64,000 nucleotides of DNA from Mycolicibacterium holsaticum DSM 44478 = JCM 12374 (GCF_019645835.1 NZ_CP080998.1:3906001-3970000); one strand, 5' to 3'; shown: positions 56,262 to 64,000, counted from the first letter of the stretch. The notes: a model not told the origin generated them from the sequence alone. Translations and numbers: made by a program.

Positions 56262-57905
56262 TCAGGCGAGTTCTGCGGCCCAGTCCCGCTGTTCCAGGGC
56301 ATCGCGGATGTGAAGCAGGAACTTCGATGCCGTCGAACCGTCGAACGCCCGATGGTCATACACCAGCCCGATGATGCCGACGGGATGGATGGCGATCGCA
56401 TCACCGACTGCCACGGGGCGACGCTTCACACCGTCGGTGCACAGGATCGCCACGTTGGGCTGGTTGATGATCGGCGCGGAGGCGTAGCTGGCGAACGGAC
56501 CCGGGTTGGTGATGGTGAACGTCGACCCCGACATCTCCTTGTTCGGCAGCTCCTTGGCGCGCGCCGCGGCCGCCTTGGTCGCGATCTCGCTGGCGATGCC
56601 GCGGATGTTCAGCGAGTCCGCCCCCTTGACGACCGGCACGACCAGGCCCTGCTCGTCCAGATCCACGGCGATGCCGAGGTTGACGTACGGGTGCAATGTC
56701 ATCGTCTTGGCTTCGAGGTCGATCGACGCGTTCACCGTCGGGAACGCACGCAAGGCGTCACACGTGGCGCGCGAGATGAAGGGAAGGTAGCTCAGCGAGG
56801 CGCCGGTCTCCTTCTTGAACTGCGTCTTGTATTGCGCGCGAACGCGTTCGACGTTGTCGAAGTCCACCTCGACCGACGTCCACACCGAGGCCGCCATCGT
56901 CTGCGACGCCTTGAGCGTGTCGGCCAGAATCAGCCGCATCCGACTCAGCGGCACCACTTCGTCGCGTTCGTCGGTCGCCGCCCTCGGCGCCCTCACCGCC
57001 GGGGCGGCGGCGGGTGCTGCGGCCGGAGCCGCGGGATGCGCGCCTTTGGTCGCGATCGCCTGCTCGACGTCCTCGCGCCGGATGCGCCCGCCGGCACCGG
57101 TACCGGTGATCGACGAGACATCCAGGCCGTGTTCTGAGACCAGCCTGCGCACCAGCGGGGACAGCAACCGGCCTCCCCCGTTGCCTGCGACGGTGCTCAG
57201 CGCCGCGGGTGCCGTGGCAGGCGTCGGCGTCGCCGTCGGCGCCGGCTGCGCGCCGTCGGCCGGCGCACCGGATTTGTCGCCGATACGGGCCAGCACGGTG
57301 CCCACCGCCACCGTTTCCCCCGCGGGCACAAGGATTTCCAGGATCGTGCCGTCGTAGGGGCTGGGAATCTCCGAATCCACCTTGTCCGTCGACACCTCGA
57401 ACAGCGGATCGTCGAAGGCGACCTCGTCACCGACCTCCTTGAGCCAGGTGCCCACGGTGCCCTCGGTCACCGACTCACCGAGTTTCGGCATGGTGAGTTC
57501 ATAGACCGCGCCGCCGCCGGGCGTGGCGACGTTGCCTGATTCGGTGGCCGGACCCTCCGACCCGCCCATCGACGGTGCCGACGGCTCGCCGATGGATCGA
57601 CCACCGGCGGCCGCGACCGCGTGCGCTGCGGACGGCAGCCGGTTGTCGACCTGCGCGCGCTTGCCGCCGATCCGCAGCACCGGCGCACCGACCGGGACCG
57701 TCTCACCGGGCTGGGCGAGCACCTCCAGGACCACCCCGTCGTAGGGGCTGGGGATCTCGGAATCCACTTTGTCGGTCGACACCTCGAACAGCGGGTCGTC
57801 GAAAGCAACTTCGTCGCCGACCTGCTTGAAGATGCTGCCGATCACGCCGTCGGTCACCGATTCACCCAGTTTGGGCAGTGCCACTACCCAACTCTCGTCG
57901 GACAT
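56262..57905 (-). CDS. 2-Oxoacid dehydrogenase E2, dihydrolipoamide acyltransferase
   Basis: A 547-aa E2 with two lipoyl domains (lipoyl-lysines K46 and K175 in STDKVDSE), a peripheral-subunit-binding domain (LLSPLVRRLVSEHGLD) and a C-terminal catalytic domain ending in the active-site motif DHRAFDG. It transfers the acyl group to CoA. The two lipoyl domains share a long identical block and are nearly repeated at DNA level. Linkage to its own E1a, E1b and E3 sets it apart from the unlinked DlaT of mycobacterial pyruvate dehydrogenase. Confidence 0.95.
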   Translation of the reverse strand: MSDESWVVALPKLGESVTDGVIGSIFKQVGDEVAFDDPLFEVSTDKVDSEIPSPYDGVVLEVLAQPGETVPVGAPVLRIGGKRAQVDNRLPSAAHAVAAAGGRSIGEPSAPSMGGSEGPATESGNVATPGGGAVYELTMPKLGESVTEGTVGTWLKEVGDEVAFDDPLFEVSTDKVDSEIPSPYDGTILEILVPAGETVAVGTVLARIGDKSGAPADGAQPAPTATPTPATAPAALSTVAGNGGGRLLSPLVRRLVSEHGLDVSSITGTGAGGRIRREDVEQAIATKGAHPAAPAAAPAAAPAVRAPRAATDERDEVVPLSRMRLILADTLKASQTMAASVWTSVEVDFDNVERVRAQYKTQFKKETGASLSYLPFISRATCDALRAFPTVNASIDLEAKTMTLHPYVNLGIAVDLDEQGLVVPVVKGADSLNIRGIASEIATKAAAARAKELPNKEMSGSTFTITNPGPFASYASAPIINQPNVAILCTDGVKRRPVAVGDAIAIHPVGIIGLVYDHRAFDGSTASKFLLHIRDALEQRDWAAELA

Positions 57906-57926
57906 TTCGCGTGCCTCCTGGCGGTT

Positions 57927-59327
57927 TTAGCCGTGTAACGATCGGCCGGAAAACGGGATCATGGTTTCGCCGATTGCTTCGGACAGGCTGGGATGCGCAT
58001 GGATCAGCGCGCCCACCTCGGAGGGCAACGCCTCCCAGTTCACCGCGAGATACCCCTCGTGCAGCAACTCGCTGGCCCACGGTCCGACGAGATGGAAACC
58101 AAGTATCGGCCCGCCACGCGCCGCGACCACCTTCACCAGGCCGTCGGTGTCGCCGAGGATCATCGCCCGACCGTTCCCGGCGAACGAATGCTTATGCACC
58201 TCAATGTCATAGCCGGCGTTGCGCGCCTCGTCCTCGGTCATACCGGCCCAGGCCACCTCCGGATGGGTGTAGACCACCCACGGCACCTTTCCGTAATCCA
58301 CCGGCGCGGGGTTCTCCCCGAGGATCGCCTGCACGGCGACTATCGCTTCGGCGTACGCGACGTGCGCGAGCCCGGGTGTGTTGACGCAGTCGCCGACCGC
58401 GTACACGCCGGGGCGTGAGGTCGCCATCGTCGCGGTGTCGACCTCGATGAAGCCGCGGTCTGACACCTTGATGCCGGACTCGGCCAACCCCATGCCTTCG
58501 CTGACCGGCCGGCGTCCGATCGCCACCAGCAGCTGATCGACTTCGATCTTCTCCGAACCCTTGGGGGTTTCGAACGGGACCAGGACGCCGTTGCTGGTGG
58601 CTTCGACCGCGCCGACGCGCGCCTCGGCGTGGATGTCGGTGCCGCGCTTGGCCAGGGACTTGGCCAACACGTTGGCGGTGTCGCGGTCCGGGCCGATGGG
58701 AAGCACACCGTGCGGCAGGGCCTCCAACAGCGTGGTGCGGACACCGAAATCGGTGTACACCGAGGCGAATTCGGATCCGATCACACCGCCACCGATGACC
58801 GCCACCCGCTCCGGCAGCGCCGCGGCTTCGCTGTTGGTCGCATGGTCGGAGGTGACGATGCGCTCACCGTCGATATCCAGACCGGGCAGCGAGCGGGGCT
58901 CCGAACCCGAGCAGATGATCACGCCCTTGGCGGTGAGCGTTTGTCCGTCGACTGATACCGCACCGGACGGGGTGAGGGTGCCCAACCCGTTGATCACGGT
59001 GACCTTGCGGCGCTTGAGCAGGCCTGACAGCCCCTTGTGCAGGGTAGAGACGATGCCGCTCTTACGTTTGTTGACACCGGGCCAGTCGGCCGACGGGCCG
59101 TTGCCGTCGCCGACCGCGATGCCGAAATCGGCTGCGTGGCCGACCGTTCGGAACACCTCCGCAGCGTGCAGCAGTGCCTTGGCCGGGATGCAGCCCCGGT
59201 GCAGGCAGGTTCCGCCGACGCTGCGCTTCTCGATCATCGCCACGCTTTGTCCCGCCGACGCCGCATAGAGCGCGGCCGCGTAGCCGCCGGGACCGCCGCC
59301 GACGACGATGATGTCGTAGTCGCTCAT
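57927..59327 (-). CDS. 2-Oxoacid dehydrogenase E3, dihydrolipoamide dehydrogenase
   Basis: A 466-aa FAD disulfide reductase. The FAD motif is VVGGGPGGYAAA, the redox disulfide is C41/C46 in GTCLHRGCIPAKA, the NAD motif VIGGGVIGSE, and the C-terminal His-Glu pair lies in HAHPSLSE. The usual CLNVGC reads CLHRGC, a small variation. The ATG at 59327 overlaps the E1b stop (ATGA). It re-oxidises the E2 lipoate of this operon. Confidence 0.95.
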   Translation of the reverse strand: MSDYDIIVVGGGPGGYAAALYAASAGQSVAMIEKRSVGGTCLHRGCIPAKALLHAAEVFRTVGHAADFGIAVGDGNGPSADWPGVNKRKSGIVSTLHKGLSGLLKRRKVTVINGLGTLTPSGAVSVDGQTLTAKGVIICSGSEPRSLPGLDIDGERIVTSDHATNSEAAALPERVAVIGGGVIGSEFASVYTDFGVRTTLLEALPHGVLPIGPDRDTANVLAKSLAKRGTDIHAEARVGAVEATSNGVLVPFETPKGSEKIEVDQLLVAIGRRPVSEGMGLAESGIKVSDRGFIEVDTATMATSRPGVYAVGDCVNTPGLAHVAYAEAIVAVQAILGENPAPVDYGKVPWVVYTHPEVAWAGMTEDEARNAGYDIEVHKHSFAGNGRAMILGDTDGLVKVVAARGGPILGFHLVGPWASELLHEGYLAVNWEALPSEVGALIHAHPSLSEAIGETMIPFSGRSLHG

Positions 59328-60316
59328 GCTCGTGCCACCTTCTGCAGCGTCTCTGCGATCTCTGCCGGCTGCGGAATCATGGCGTCCTCGAGCGGCGGGC
59401 TCGTGGGCACGGGGGTGTTCTTCGCAGCGATGCGCACCACCGGCTGGTCCAGGTGCCAGAAGCAGCGCTCCTGAACTTCCGCGGCGATTTCGGCGCCGTA
59501 GCCCATCCGGCGGGCGGCCTCGTGCAGCACCACCGCGCGGGAGGTCTTCTTCACCGAGTCGACGATGGTCTCGACGTCCAGCGGCACCAGGGTCCGCACG
59601 TCGATGACTTCGACCGAGACGCCGTCCTTGCCCAGTTCCTCGGCGACCTCGAGGCCCTGCGAGACACCCGCCGAGTACGTGATCAGCGTGACGTCGCGGC
59701 CCTCACGAACCACCTTGGCCTTGCCGAGCGGCACGGGCTCCAGGCTCAGCGGGCCGTCGCTGCGAAGCCGGCGGTACAGGTACTTGTTCTCGAGATACAG
59801 CACCGGGTTGTTGTCCCTGATCGAGCTGATCAGCAGGCCGGCCGCGTCCTGCACGGTACCGGGCATCACGATCTTCAACCCGGGCACATGCGCGAAATAT
59901 GACTCCACACTTTGCGAATGCGTCGGCCCGGCCCGCAGTCGCGCGCCGAACGGCGCCCGCATCGTCACCGGCATCGGGTCACCGGTGCGGTAGAAGTGGC
60001 GGGCCATCACGTTGATGATCGGGTCGAACGCGCACGAGATGAAGTCGGCGAACTGGAACTCCACGACCGGACGCAACCCCACCAGTGCAGCGCCGGCCGC
60101 CAGCCCGGTGAAACCCGTTTCGGCAATTGGGGTGTCGACCACCCGGCGCGCGCCGAACTTCTCGAGGAAACCCTTCGTCACCTTGAACGCGCCACCGAAC
60201 TGCCCGACGTCCTCGCCGATGAGGAAGACGTTCGGGTCGGCGTCCATCTCCGCCATCATCGCCTGGCCGATGGCCTCCAGATAGGTCACCGAGCCGTTGG
60301 GAGATTCAGTCTGCAT
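59324..60316 (-). CDS. 2-Oxoacid dehydrogenase E1, beta subunit
   Basis: A 330-aa transketolase-like beta subunit (LIGEDVGQFGGAFKVTKG; FADFISCAFDPIINVMARHF; RAPFGARLRAGPTHSQS) of the acetoin, branched-chain or pyruvate dehydrogenase type. The ATG at 60316 gives MQTESPN and overlaps the E1a stop by 11 bp; an upstream ATG at 60343 is less likely. With E1a it forms the thiamine-diphosphate decarboxylase. Confidence 0.94.
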   Translation of the reverse strand: MQTESPNGSVTYLEAIGQAMMAEMDADPNVFLIGEDVGQFGGAFKVTKGFLEKFGARRVVDTPIAETGFTGLAAGAALVGLRPVVEFQFADFISCAFDPIINVMARHFYRTGDPMPVTMRAPFGARLRAGPTHSQSVESYFAHVPGLKIVMPGTVQDAAGLLISSIRDNNPVLYLENKYLYRRLRSDGPLSLEPVPLGKAKVVREGRDVTLITYSAGVSQGLEVAEELGKDGVSVEVIDVRTLVPLDVETIVDSVKKTSRAVVLHEAARRMGYGAEIAAEVQERCFWHLDQPVVRIAAKNTPVPTSPPLEDAMIPQPAEIAETLQKVARA

Positions 60317-61316
60317 AGACACCGTCCTCGACCGTGCTGCCATCAGGCATCGGGTCTGCCAGCGCCTTGCGCCTCGCGGCGATGGCGTGCTGGCGGGCCT
60401 GTTCCCGAATGTCTTTGGCGTACGCCTCGTCGATCACGCCGCCGTCGATCAAAACCTTCTCGAACAGTTCGACGGGATCCTTCTTGCGCCATTCGTCGAA
60501 CATTTCCTTCGGCACGTAGTCCGCCGGATCGTGTTCGGCGTGCCCGTGCATCCGCATAGTCACCGCCTCGATCAGCGTGGGCCCCTCGCCGTTGCGGGCG
60601 CGCGCGACGCCCTCGGCCACCGCGTCGTATACCGCCAGCGCGTCGGTGCCGTCGACCTTCACCCCGGGAAAGCCGTATGCCACCGCCTTGCAGGCGAAGT
60701 CCTCCGACGCCGTCTGCAGCCCCAGCGGGGTGGAATAAGCCCACTGGTTGTTCTCGATCACGAAGACAGCGGGCAACTTCAGCACCCCGGCGATGTTGAG
60801 CGACTCGTGGAAATCGGCGCGCGACGTCGAGCCGTCACCGCAGAAGGCCAGGCAGACCCGGTCTTCGCCGCGGTACTGGGCGGCGAAGGCCATCCCGATC
60901 GCCACCGGGAAGTTCGCCGGGATGTGGCTGGGCAGGTTGTAGATGCCCAGATCCAACCGCCCGTAGTGAAGCGTTCCGTCCCGGCCCCCGGTCGGCGAGG
61001 TGGCCTTGCCCATGAAGCTGGCCATCACCTGCCAGGAGTCCATACCGCGCCACAGGTGCGCACCGAGATCACGGTGGATCGGGGCCATGTAGTCGTCGGG
61101 CCGCAGCGTCGCTGCCGCCCCGACGGAAATCGCCTCATGCCAGTGACCCGTGTACAGCGAGCCCAGCAAGTCGCCGGATTTGTACATCGCCACCATGCGA
61201 TCCTCGACGGCCCGGGTCTGCACCATCTTCTCGTAGATACGCTTGAGTAGCTCCGGATCACGCTCTGCCAGCGATAGTTTCGTGGACTTCGCCTTGGTGT
61301 TGGTCGGCGTCGCCAT
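60306..61316 (-). CDS. 2-Oxoacid dehydrogenase E1, alpha subunit
   Basis: A 336-aa alpha subunit. The thiamine-diphosphate motif runs from FCGDGSTSRADFHE to VIENNQWAYST. GGRDGTLHYG and MRMHGHAEHDP are typical of acetoin/branched-chain E1a. The oxoacid it uses cannot be read from sequence. The ATG at 61316 follows AGGA. It begins 15 bp after the XylF-like hydrolase, so complex and hydrolase share a transcript. Confidence 0.94.
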   Translation of the reverse strand: MATPTNTKAKSTKLSLAERDPELLKRIYEKMVQTRAVEDRMVAMYKSGDLLGSLYTGHWHEAISVGAAATLRPDDYMAPIHRDLGAHLWRGMDSWQVMASFMGKATSPTGGRDGTLHYGRLDLGIYNLPSHIPANFPVAIGMAFAAQYRGEDRVCLAFCGDGSTSRADFHESLNIAGVLKLPAVFVIENNQWAYSTPLGLQTASEDFACKAVAYGFPGVKVDGTDALAVYDAVAEGVARARNGEGPTLIEAVTMRMHGHAEHDPADYVPKEMFDEWRKKDPVELFEKVLIDGGVIDEAYAKDIREQARQHAIAARRKALADPMPDGSTVEDGVYAD

Positions 61317-61331
61317 ATCGGTTCCTGCTAC

Positions 61332-62162
61332 CTAGCTGGAGAAGAAGTCGATGAGGGCGCGGTTGAAGTCGGCGGTGCGCTCGATCATCGACCAGTGGCC
61401 GCAGTGCGAATACACCGACAGGTCGCCGTTGTCGAGCAGCTCCATCAGCCGCAGCGACGTCTGAACGGGGATGACCTGGTCCTCGCGGCCGTGCACGATC
61501 AGCGTCCGATGCGGCAGCTTCTTGAGCTCCTCTTCGGGCGTACACATCGCCTCCACCCAGCGCTGGCGCGGGGCGGGGAACATCGCCGAGAACGCCTCCT
61601 GGAATCCGGGCTGTGTACTTCCCTCGTAGCGGACCTGCGCCAGTTCGTCGTTGACGAGTTCGCGCGAGTAGGCAAAATAGTCCAGCACCTTACGCATGTT
61701 CTCGAACGAGGGTTCGTATCCCCACACCGCGTCGAGGCCCTCGGTGATCGGGAACGAAACGCCCATGCTGCCCATCAGCACCATCTTGTCGACGCGGTCG
61801 GGATGCTGAGTGGCGATGCGCAGAGCGATCGAGCCGCCGAAGCTGTTGCCGACCAGGCTCGCCTTCTCGATTCCGAGCGTATCCATCAGGCCGACAACCT
61901 GATCGGCCCACGTCTGCAGGTTGTACTCGATGTTCTCCGGCCGATCGGAATATCCGAAGCCGACCATGTCCGGTGCGATCACCCGGAACTTCTCGGCAAG
62001 GGCGGGGATGACCAGACGCCAGTTCGCGTAGGAAGTGACGCCGGGGCCGGACCCGTGAATCAGCATGACCGTCTGATTGCCGGAACCGCCCTCGAGATAG
62101 TTCGTCTTGATTCCGTTGGCGATCGCAGCCGCGCCGATTTCCGGTTTCGAAGTTGTTGTCAT
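61332..62162 (-). CDS. Meta-cleavage product hydrolase (XylF/CumD-like)
   Basis: A 276-aa C-C bond hydrolase. It has the oxyanion motif LIHGSGPGV, nucleophile GNSFGGS, acid in HGREDQVIP and catalytic His in CGHWSMIE, the signature set of 2-hydroxymuconic-semialdehyde hydrolases. These cut the ring-opened product to 2-hydroxypenta-2,4-dienoate and an acid (formate from catechol). The ATG at 62162 follows GGAG; the frame continues to 62258 but overlaps the MaoC gene. It completes the XylE-XylF-XylJ steps across two operons. Confidence 0.92.
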   Translation of the reverse strand: MTTTSKPEIGAAAIANGIKTNYLEGGSGNQTVMLIHGSGPGVTSYANWRLVIPALAEKFRVIAPDMVGFGYSDRPENIEYNLQTWADQVVGLMDTLGIEKASLVGNSFGGSIALRIATQHPDRVDKMVLMGSMGVSFPITEGLDAVWGYEPSFENMRKVLDYFAYSRELVNDELAQVRYEGSTQPGFQEAFSAMFPAPRQRWVEAMCTPEEELKKLPHRTLIVHGREDQVIPVQTSLRLMELLDNGDLSVYSHCGHWSMIERTADFNRALIDFFSS

Positions 62163-62221
62163 CTCAGGCTCCGTATCTGAATTTGTTGTGTAATTACGCT
62201 TTTGGACGGTTCGATAGGGCT

Positions 62222-62707
62222 TCAGTAGTAACGGAAGACCAGGTCGGCCACGCAGCACGGCTTCGGCTCGTTCTCCACCTCATAGGTCAGCCGGTAGATC
62301 GCCTCTGCTCCGTCGGCCAGTTCGTTGACCTCCGCCAACTCCACGTGCATGCGGAACCGCGAACCGACTTTGAGGGGCGACGGGAAGCGCACTTTGTTGA
62401 GGCCGTAGTTGAGGATCACCGCGAAACCCTCGACGGTGCAGACCGACCAGAGCAAACCGGTGGACATCCCCAACGTAAGGAACCCGTGCTGAACGGTGGT
62501 TCCGAACGGACCTTGCGCCGCACGCTCCGGATCGACATGGATGTACTGCTCGTCACCTGTCAGCTTCGCGAAGGTCGTGATGTCTTCCTGTACGACGTCG
62601 ACCCAGTCACTGACACCAAGTTCCGTGCCAGCTCGCTCTCGGAGTCCGGCCAGTCCGTTCATCACGATCGGCTTTCGGGTTTCGCCCGGTGCGGCACCAA
62701 CACTCAT
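62222..62707 (-). CDS. MaoC-family (R)-specific enoyl-CoA hydratase
   Basis: A 161-aa hotdog-fold hydratase. The hydratase-2 motif with catalytic Asp and His is visible as LTGDEQYIHVDPERA, followed by HGFLTLGM and NYGLNKVRFPSPLKVG. The size and motifs match single-domain hydratases such as HtdZ or PhaJ, which hydrate short trans-2-enoyl-CoAs to (R)-3-hydroxyacyl-CoA. A strong AGGAGGGG precedes the ATG. It is the first intact gene of a seven-gene operon that ends with the ABM gene. Confidence 0.92.
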   Translation of the reverse strand: MSVGAAPGETRKPIVMNGLAGLRERAGTELGVSDWVDVVQEDITTFAKLTGDEQYIHVDPERAAQGPFGTTVQHGFLTLGMSTGLLWSVCTVEGFAVILNYGLNKVRFPSPLKVGSRFRMHVELAEVNELADGAEAIYRLTYEVENEPKPCCVADLVFRYY

Positions 62708-62722
62708 CGCGCAAGCCCCTCC

Positions 62723-62830
62723 TCACTTTTCGAACGACCGCCGGGCCAGGCCGATCGCCTGCTGCGAGTCAAACACCCGGCGTGCCGCACAGGCCAGCGC
62801 GTTGGCCGCCTTTCCACCCAGCGAGAGTGA
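62723..62830 (-). pseudogene. Possible 3' remnant of an unidentified gene
   Basis: Just upstream of maoC the minus strand has 35 codons with protein-like composition (LGGKAANALACAARRVFD, then QQAIGLARRSFEK and TGA). The stop lies against the maoC ribosome site, as for an operon partner. An in-frame TAG at 62831-62833 and no start codon of good context suggest it is the broken 3' end of a gene. I do not recognise the family. Confidence 0.3.
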
Positions 62831-62884
62831 CTACCGCGCCGGCCTCGTCGGCGGTTCGCCCGATCCGGTCCCCTACCCATGCGG

Positions 62885-62919
62885 TTGACATTCAATGCAA
62901 ACGTTAAGTATAGTTAACG
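62885..62919 (+). promoter_or_regulatory. Sigma70-type promoter overlaid by a palindrome, upstream of the phasin-like gene
   Basis: TTGACA (62885-62890), an 18-bp spacer and TATAGT (62909-62914) form a near-consensus promoter, rare in mycobacteria. An inverted repeat CGTTAA (62902-62907) and TTAACG (62914-62919) brackets the -10 box. In the opposite direction TATACT (62912-62907), 16 bp from TTGGGT (62934-62929), could serve the maoC operon. A regulator binding here could control both directions. Confidence 0.65.
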
Positions 62920-62949
62920 CATCGTCAGACCCAACTTGAGTGAGGAAAC

Positions 62950-63315
62950 ATGAGCAAGACAGCGCAGATCGATGAGATGGTCCGGGCCCAGACGATGGAC
63001 GTGGTCCGTCGGGCCCAGGACGCAGCCGTAAAGGTCGTCACCGCGTGGACCGAAAACGCAAGCAGCATCCCCGGATTGGTTAAATTCACCGAGCAGTGGC
63101 CGACGGTCATCGACTCCGGTTTCGACTTCGCTCAGCAACTCCTGGACAGCCAGCGCGAATTCGCCGGCCGGCTCGTGGCAGTCACCGCGCGTGAGGCTGA
63201 CGCGCGGTCGAAGAAGACCACTCCCCGCAAGGCTGCCGCGCCCAAAGCGGTGACGGCGAAGCCGGTCGCGGCCAAGGCCACCAAGCGCCCGGCCCGCAAG
63301 GTCACCGCGAAGTAG
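62950..63315 (+). CDS. Phasin-like protein with Lys/Ala/Pro-rich tail
   Basis: A 121-aa protein. Residues 1-85 are an amphipathic helical phasin-like region (VVRRAQDAAVKVVTAWTE; GFDFAQQLLDSQREFA). Residues 86-121 are a basic tail of KA/KP repeats (PRKAAAPKAVTAKP) like those of HbhA or PhaF/PhaI proteins that bind DNA or surfaces. Phasins coat polyhydroxyalkanoate granules. GAGG lies four bases before the ATG. Divergence from the maoC operon hints at a link to hydroxyacyl-CoA metabolism. Confidence 0.75.
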   Translation: MSKTAQIDEMVRAQTMDVVRRAQDAAVKVVTAWTENASSIPGLVKFTEQWPTVIDSGFDFAQQLLDSQREFAGRLVAVTAREADARSKKTTPRKAAAPKAVTAKPVAAKATKRPARKVTAK

Positions 63316-63434
63316 TTCGCGGCGGTTCGTCCCTCACCCCGGCGGTGCAGAAGACCGGCAACGGTCCAAGCCGTCGGGGTGTGGTGTTCGCCGGGGTTCG
63401 CGCTCTGCGTAATACCCTTCCGGTAGAACGGGTT

Positions 63435-64000
63435 TCAGGCCACATTCAACTTGTTGACCTCGGCCGGGCGGGCAGCTGCGGCTTGCGCCGGGGCCGACTG
63501 CACGAGCAGGCCTTCCAGCAGTTCCGGCGGCAGCGTGGCCTTAAGCTCACGCGCGAGGCTGCCGCACGCCATCGCGAGAGCGGCGCTGAGCGACCTCGGT
63601 TCGGTACGCAGGTCGGCGACGTGTAGCTCAAGTGCGGCAATCGCTTTGTTGCCGCTGAACACGGGCATCGCGACGGCGCCGCTTCCGTATTGCAGCTCGT
63701 CTTTGGACACCGCCATCCCGAGCCGGCGGATCGACGTCAGGTTGTGCCGGAACCGATCGGGCGAGGTGATGGTGTTCCTGGTGAACCGGGTCAAACCCTT
63801 GGCGATCAATCGTTCGGTCACCCGCGTCGGCGAGAATGCCAGCAACGCCTTACCGACGGCGGTGGCGTGCGCGGGCAACCTGGCGCCGGCGTCGAAGGCG
63901 GTCACCGGGTGATGGGGTCGCTTTTCGATGTATCTCACCGTAGTGCCGGCGAGCACGCCGAGCCTCGCCACATGTTGCGTGGCCTCGGAGAGATCATCCA
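63435..64000 (-). CDS. IclR-family transcriptional regulator (5' end beyond right edge)
   Basis: The C-terminal ~188 residues of an IclR regulator. The effector-binding domain is recognisable (ARLPAHATAVGKALLAFSP; GMAVSKDELQYGSGAVAMPVF) with an Ala-rich tail. The HTH lies outside the window. IclR proteins commonly control aromatic catabolic operons, so it is a candidate regulator of the adjacent phasin/maoC promoter region. Confidence 0.9.
   Translation of the reverse strand, partial: DDLSEATQHVARLGVLAGTTVRYIEKRPHHPVTAFDAGARLPAHATAVGKALLAFSPTRVTERLIAKGLTRFTRNTITSPDRFRHNLTSIRRLGMAVSKDELQYGSGAVAMPVFSGNKAIAALELHVADLRTEPRSLSAALAMACGSLARELKATLPPELLEGLLVQSAPAQAAAARPAEVNKLNVA

Overview
The window looks like chromosome of a rapidly growing mycobacterium (Mycolicibacterium-type). 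It is GC-rich, has MmpS/MmpL transporters, WhiB7, mycoredoxin, AdnAB and a mycothiol-dependent isomerase, and from about 6.7 to 40.4 kb it follows, gene for gene, the order I know from M. tuberculosis Rv3193c-Rv3217c. Family names rest on motif recognition and remembered synteny; no database search was run.

Layout. (1) 1-5.6 kb, minus strand: an mmpS-mmpL-mmpL operon whose last gene runs off the left edge. The mmpS seems to start at AUU. (2) 5.6-6.5 kb: about 830 bp without a gene, a perfect 17-bp inverted repeat and an initiator-type tRNA-Met. (3) 6.7-40.4 kb: the conserved block. It holds a UPF0182 membrane protein, a PDZ/Lon-type protease, a DUF2342 protein, a cyclodehydratase-like protein, an ABC1 kinase, whiB7 with an alanine-rich leader peptide and attenuator, uvrD2, mrx1, nudC, a K+ channel, a DoxX protein, adnB/adnA, a LipV-like hydrolase, an alkyltransferase-like protein, moeZ, a secreted metalloprotease, TetR, DUF3107, an MmpS-like anchored protein, a ferritin-like protein, rhlE, a beta-propeller-like protein, a ParA-like ATPase, gpm2, entC, GNAT and small membrane genes. 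(4) 40.5-64 kb: an accessory aromatic-catabolism island.

The island. A minus-strand operon (xylJ-, xylI-, xylT- and xylE-like, perhaps with a patatin) encodes catechol meta-cleavage. A plus-strand operon encodes a benzoate/toluate-type Rieske dioxygenase (alpha, beta) followed by one 893-aa protein joining three modules: a BenC/XylZ reductase, an FCD ligand-binding domain without its DNA-binding half, and a BenD/XylL-like dihydrodiol dehydrogenase. Behind it lie a transporter remnant and a frameshifted Usp-like gene. Next come a mycothiol-dependent isomerase, a 3-hydroxybutyryl-CoA dehydrogenase, an Xre regulator and an alpha/beta hydrolase. A second minus-strand operon carries a MaoC hydratase, a XylF-like hydrolase and a complete 2-oxoacid dehydrogenase complex (E1a, E1b, E3, E2). 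A phasin-like gene is divergent from it and an IclR gene runs off the right edge.

Inference. Benzoate or an alkylbenzoate would go to a catechol, ring cleavage and 2-hydroxypenta-2,4-dienoate. The usual aldolase and acetaldehyde dehydrogenase (XylK/XylQ) are not in the window. The oxoacid dehydrogenase, MaoC, hydroxybutyryl-CoA dehydrogenase and phasin suggest an alternative end in which the C5 acid is oxidatively decarboxylated to a C4 acyl-CoA and sent to acetyl-CoA or polyhydroxybutyrate. This idea and the triple fusion are the two most interesting points.
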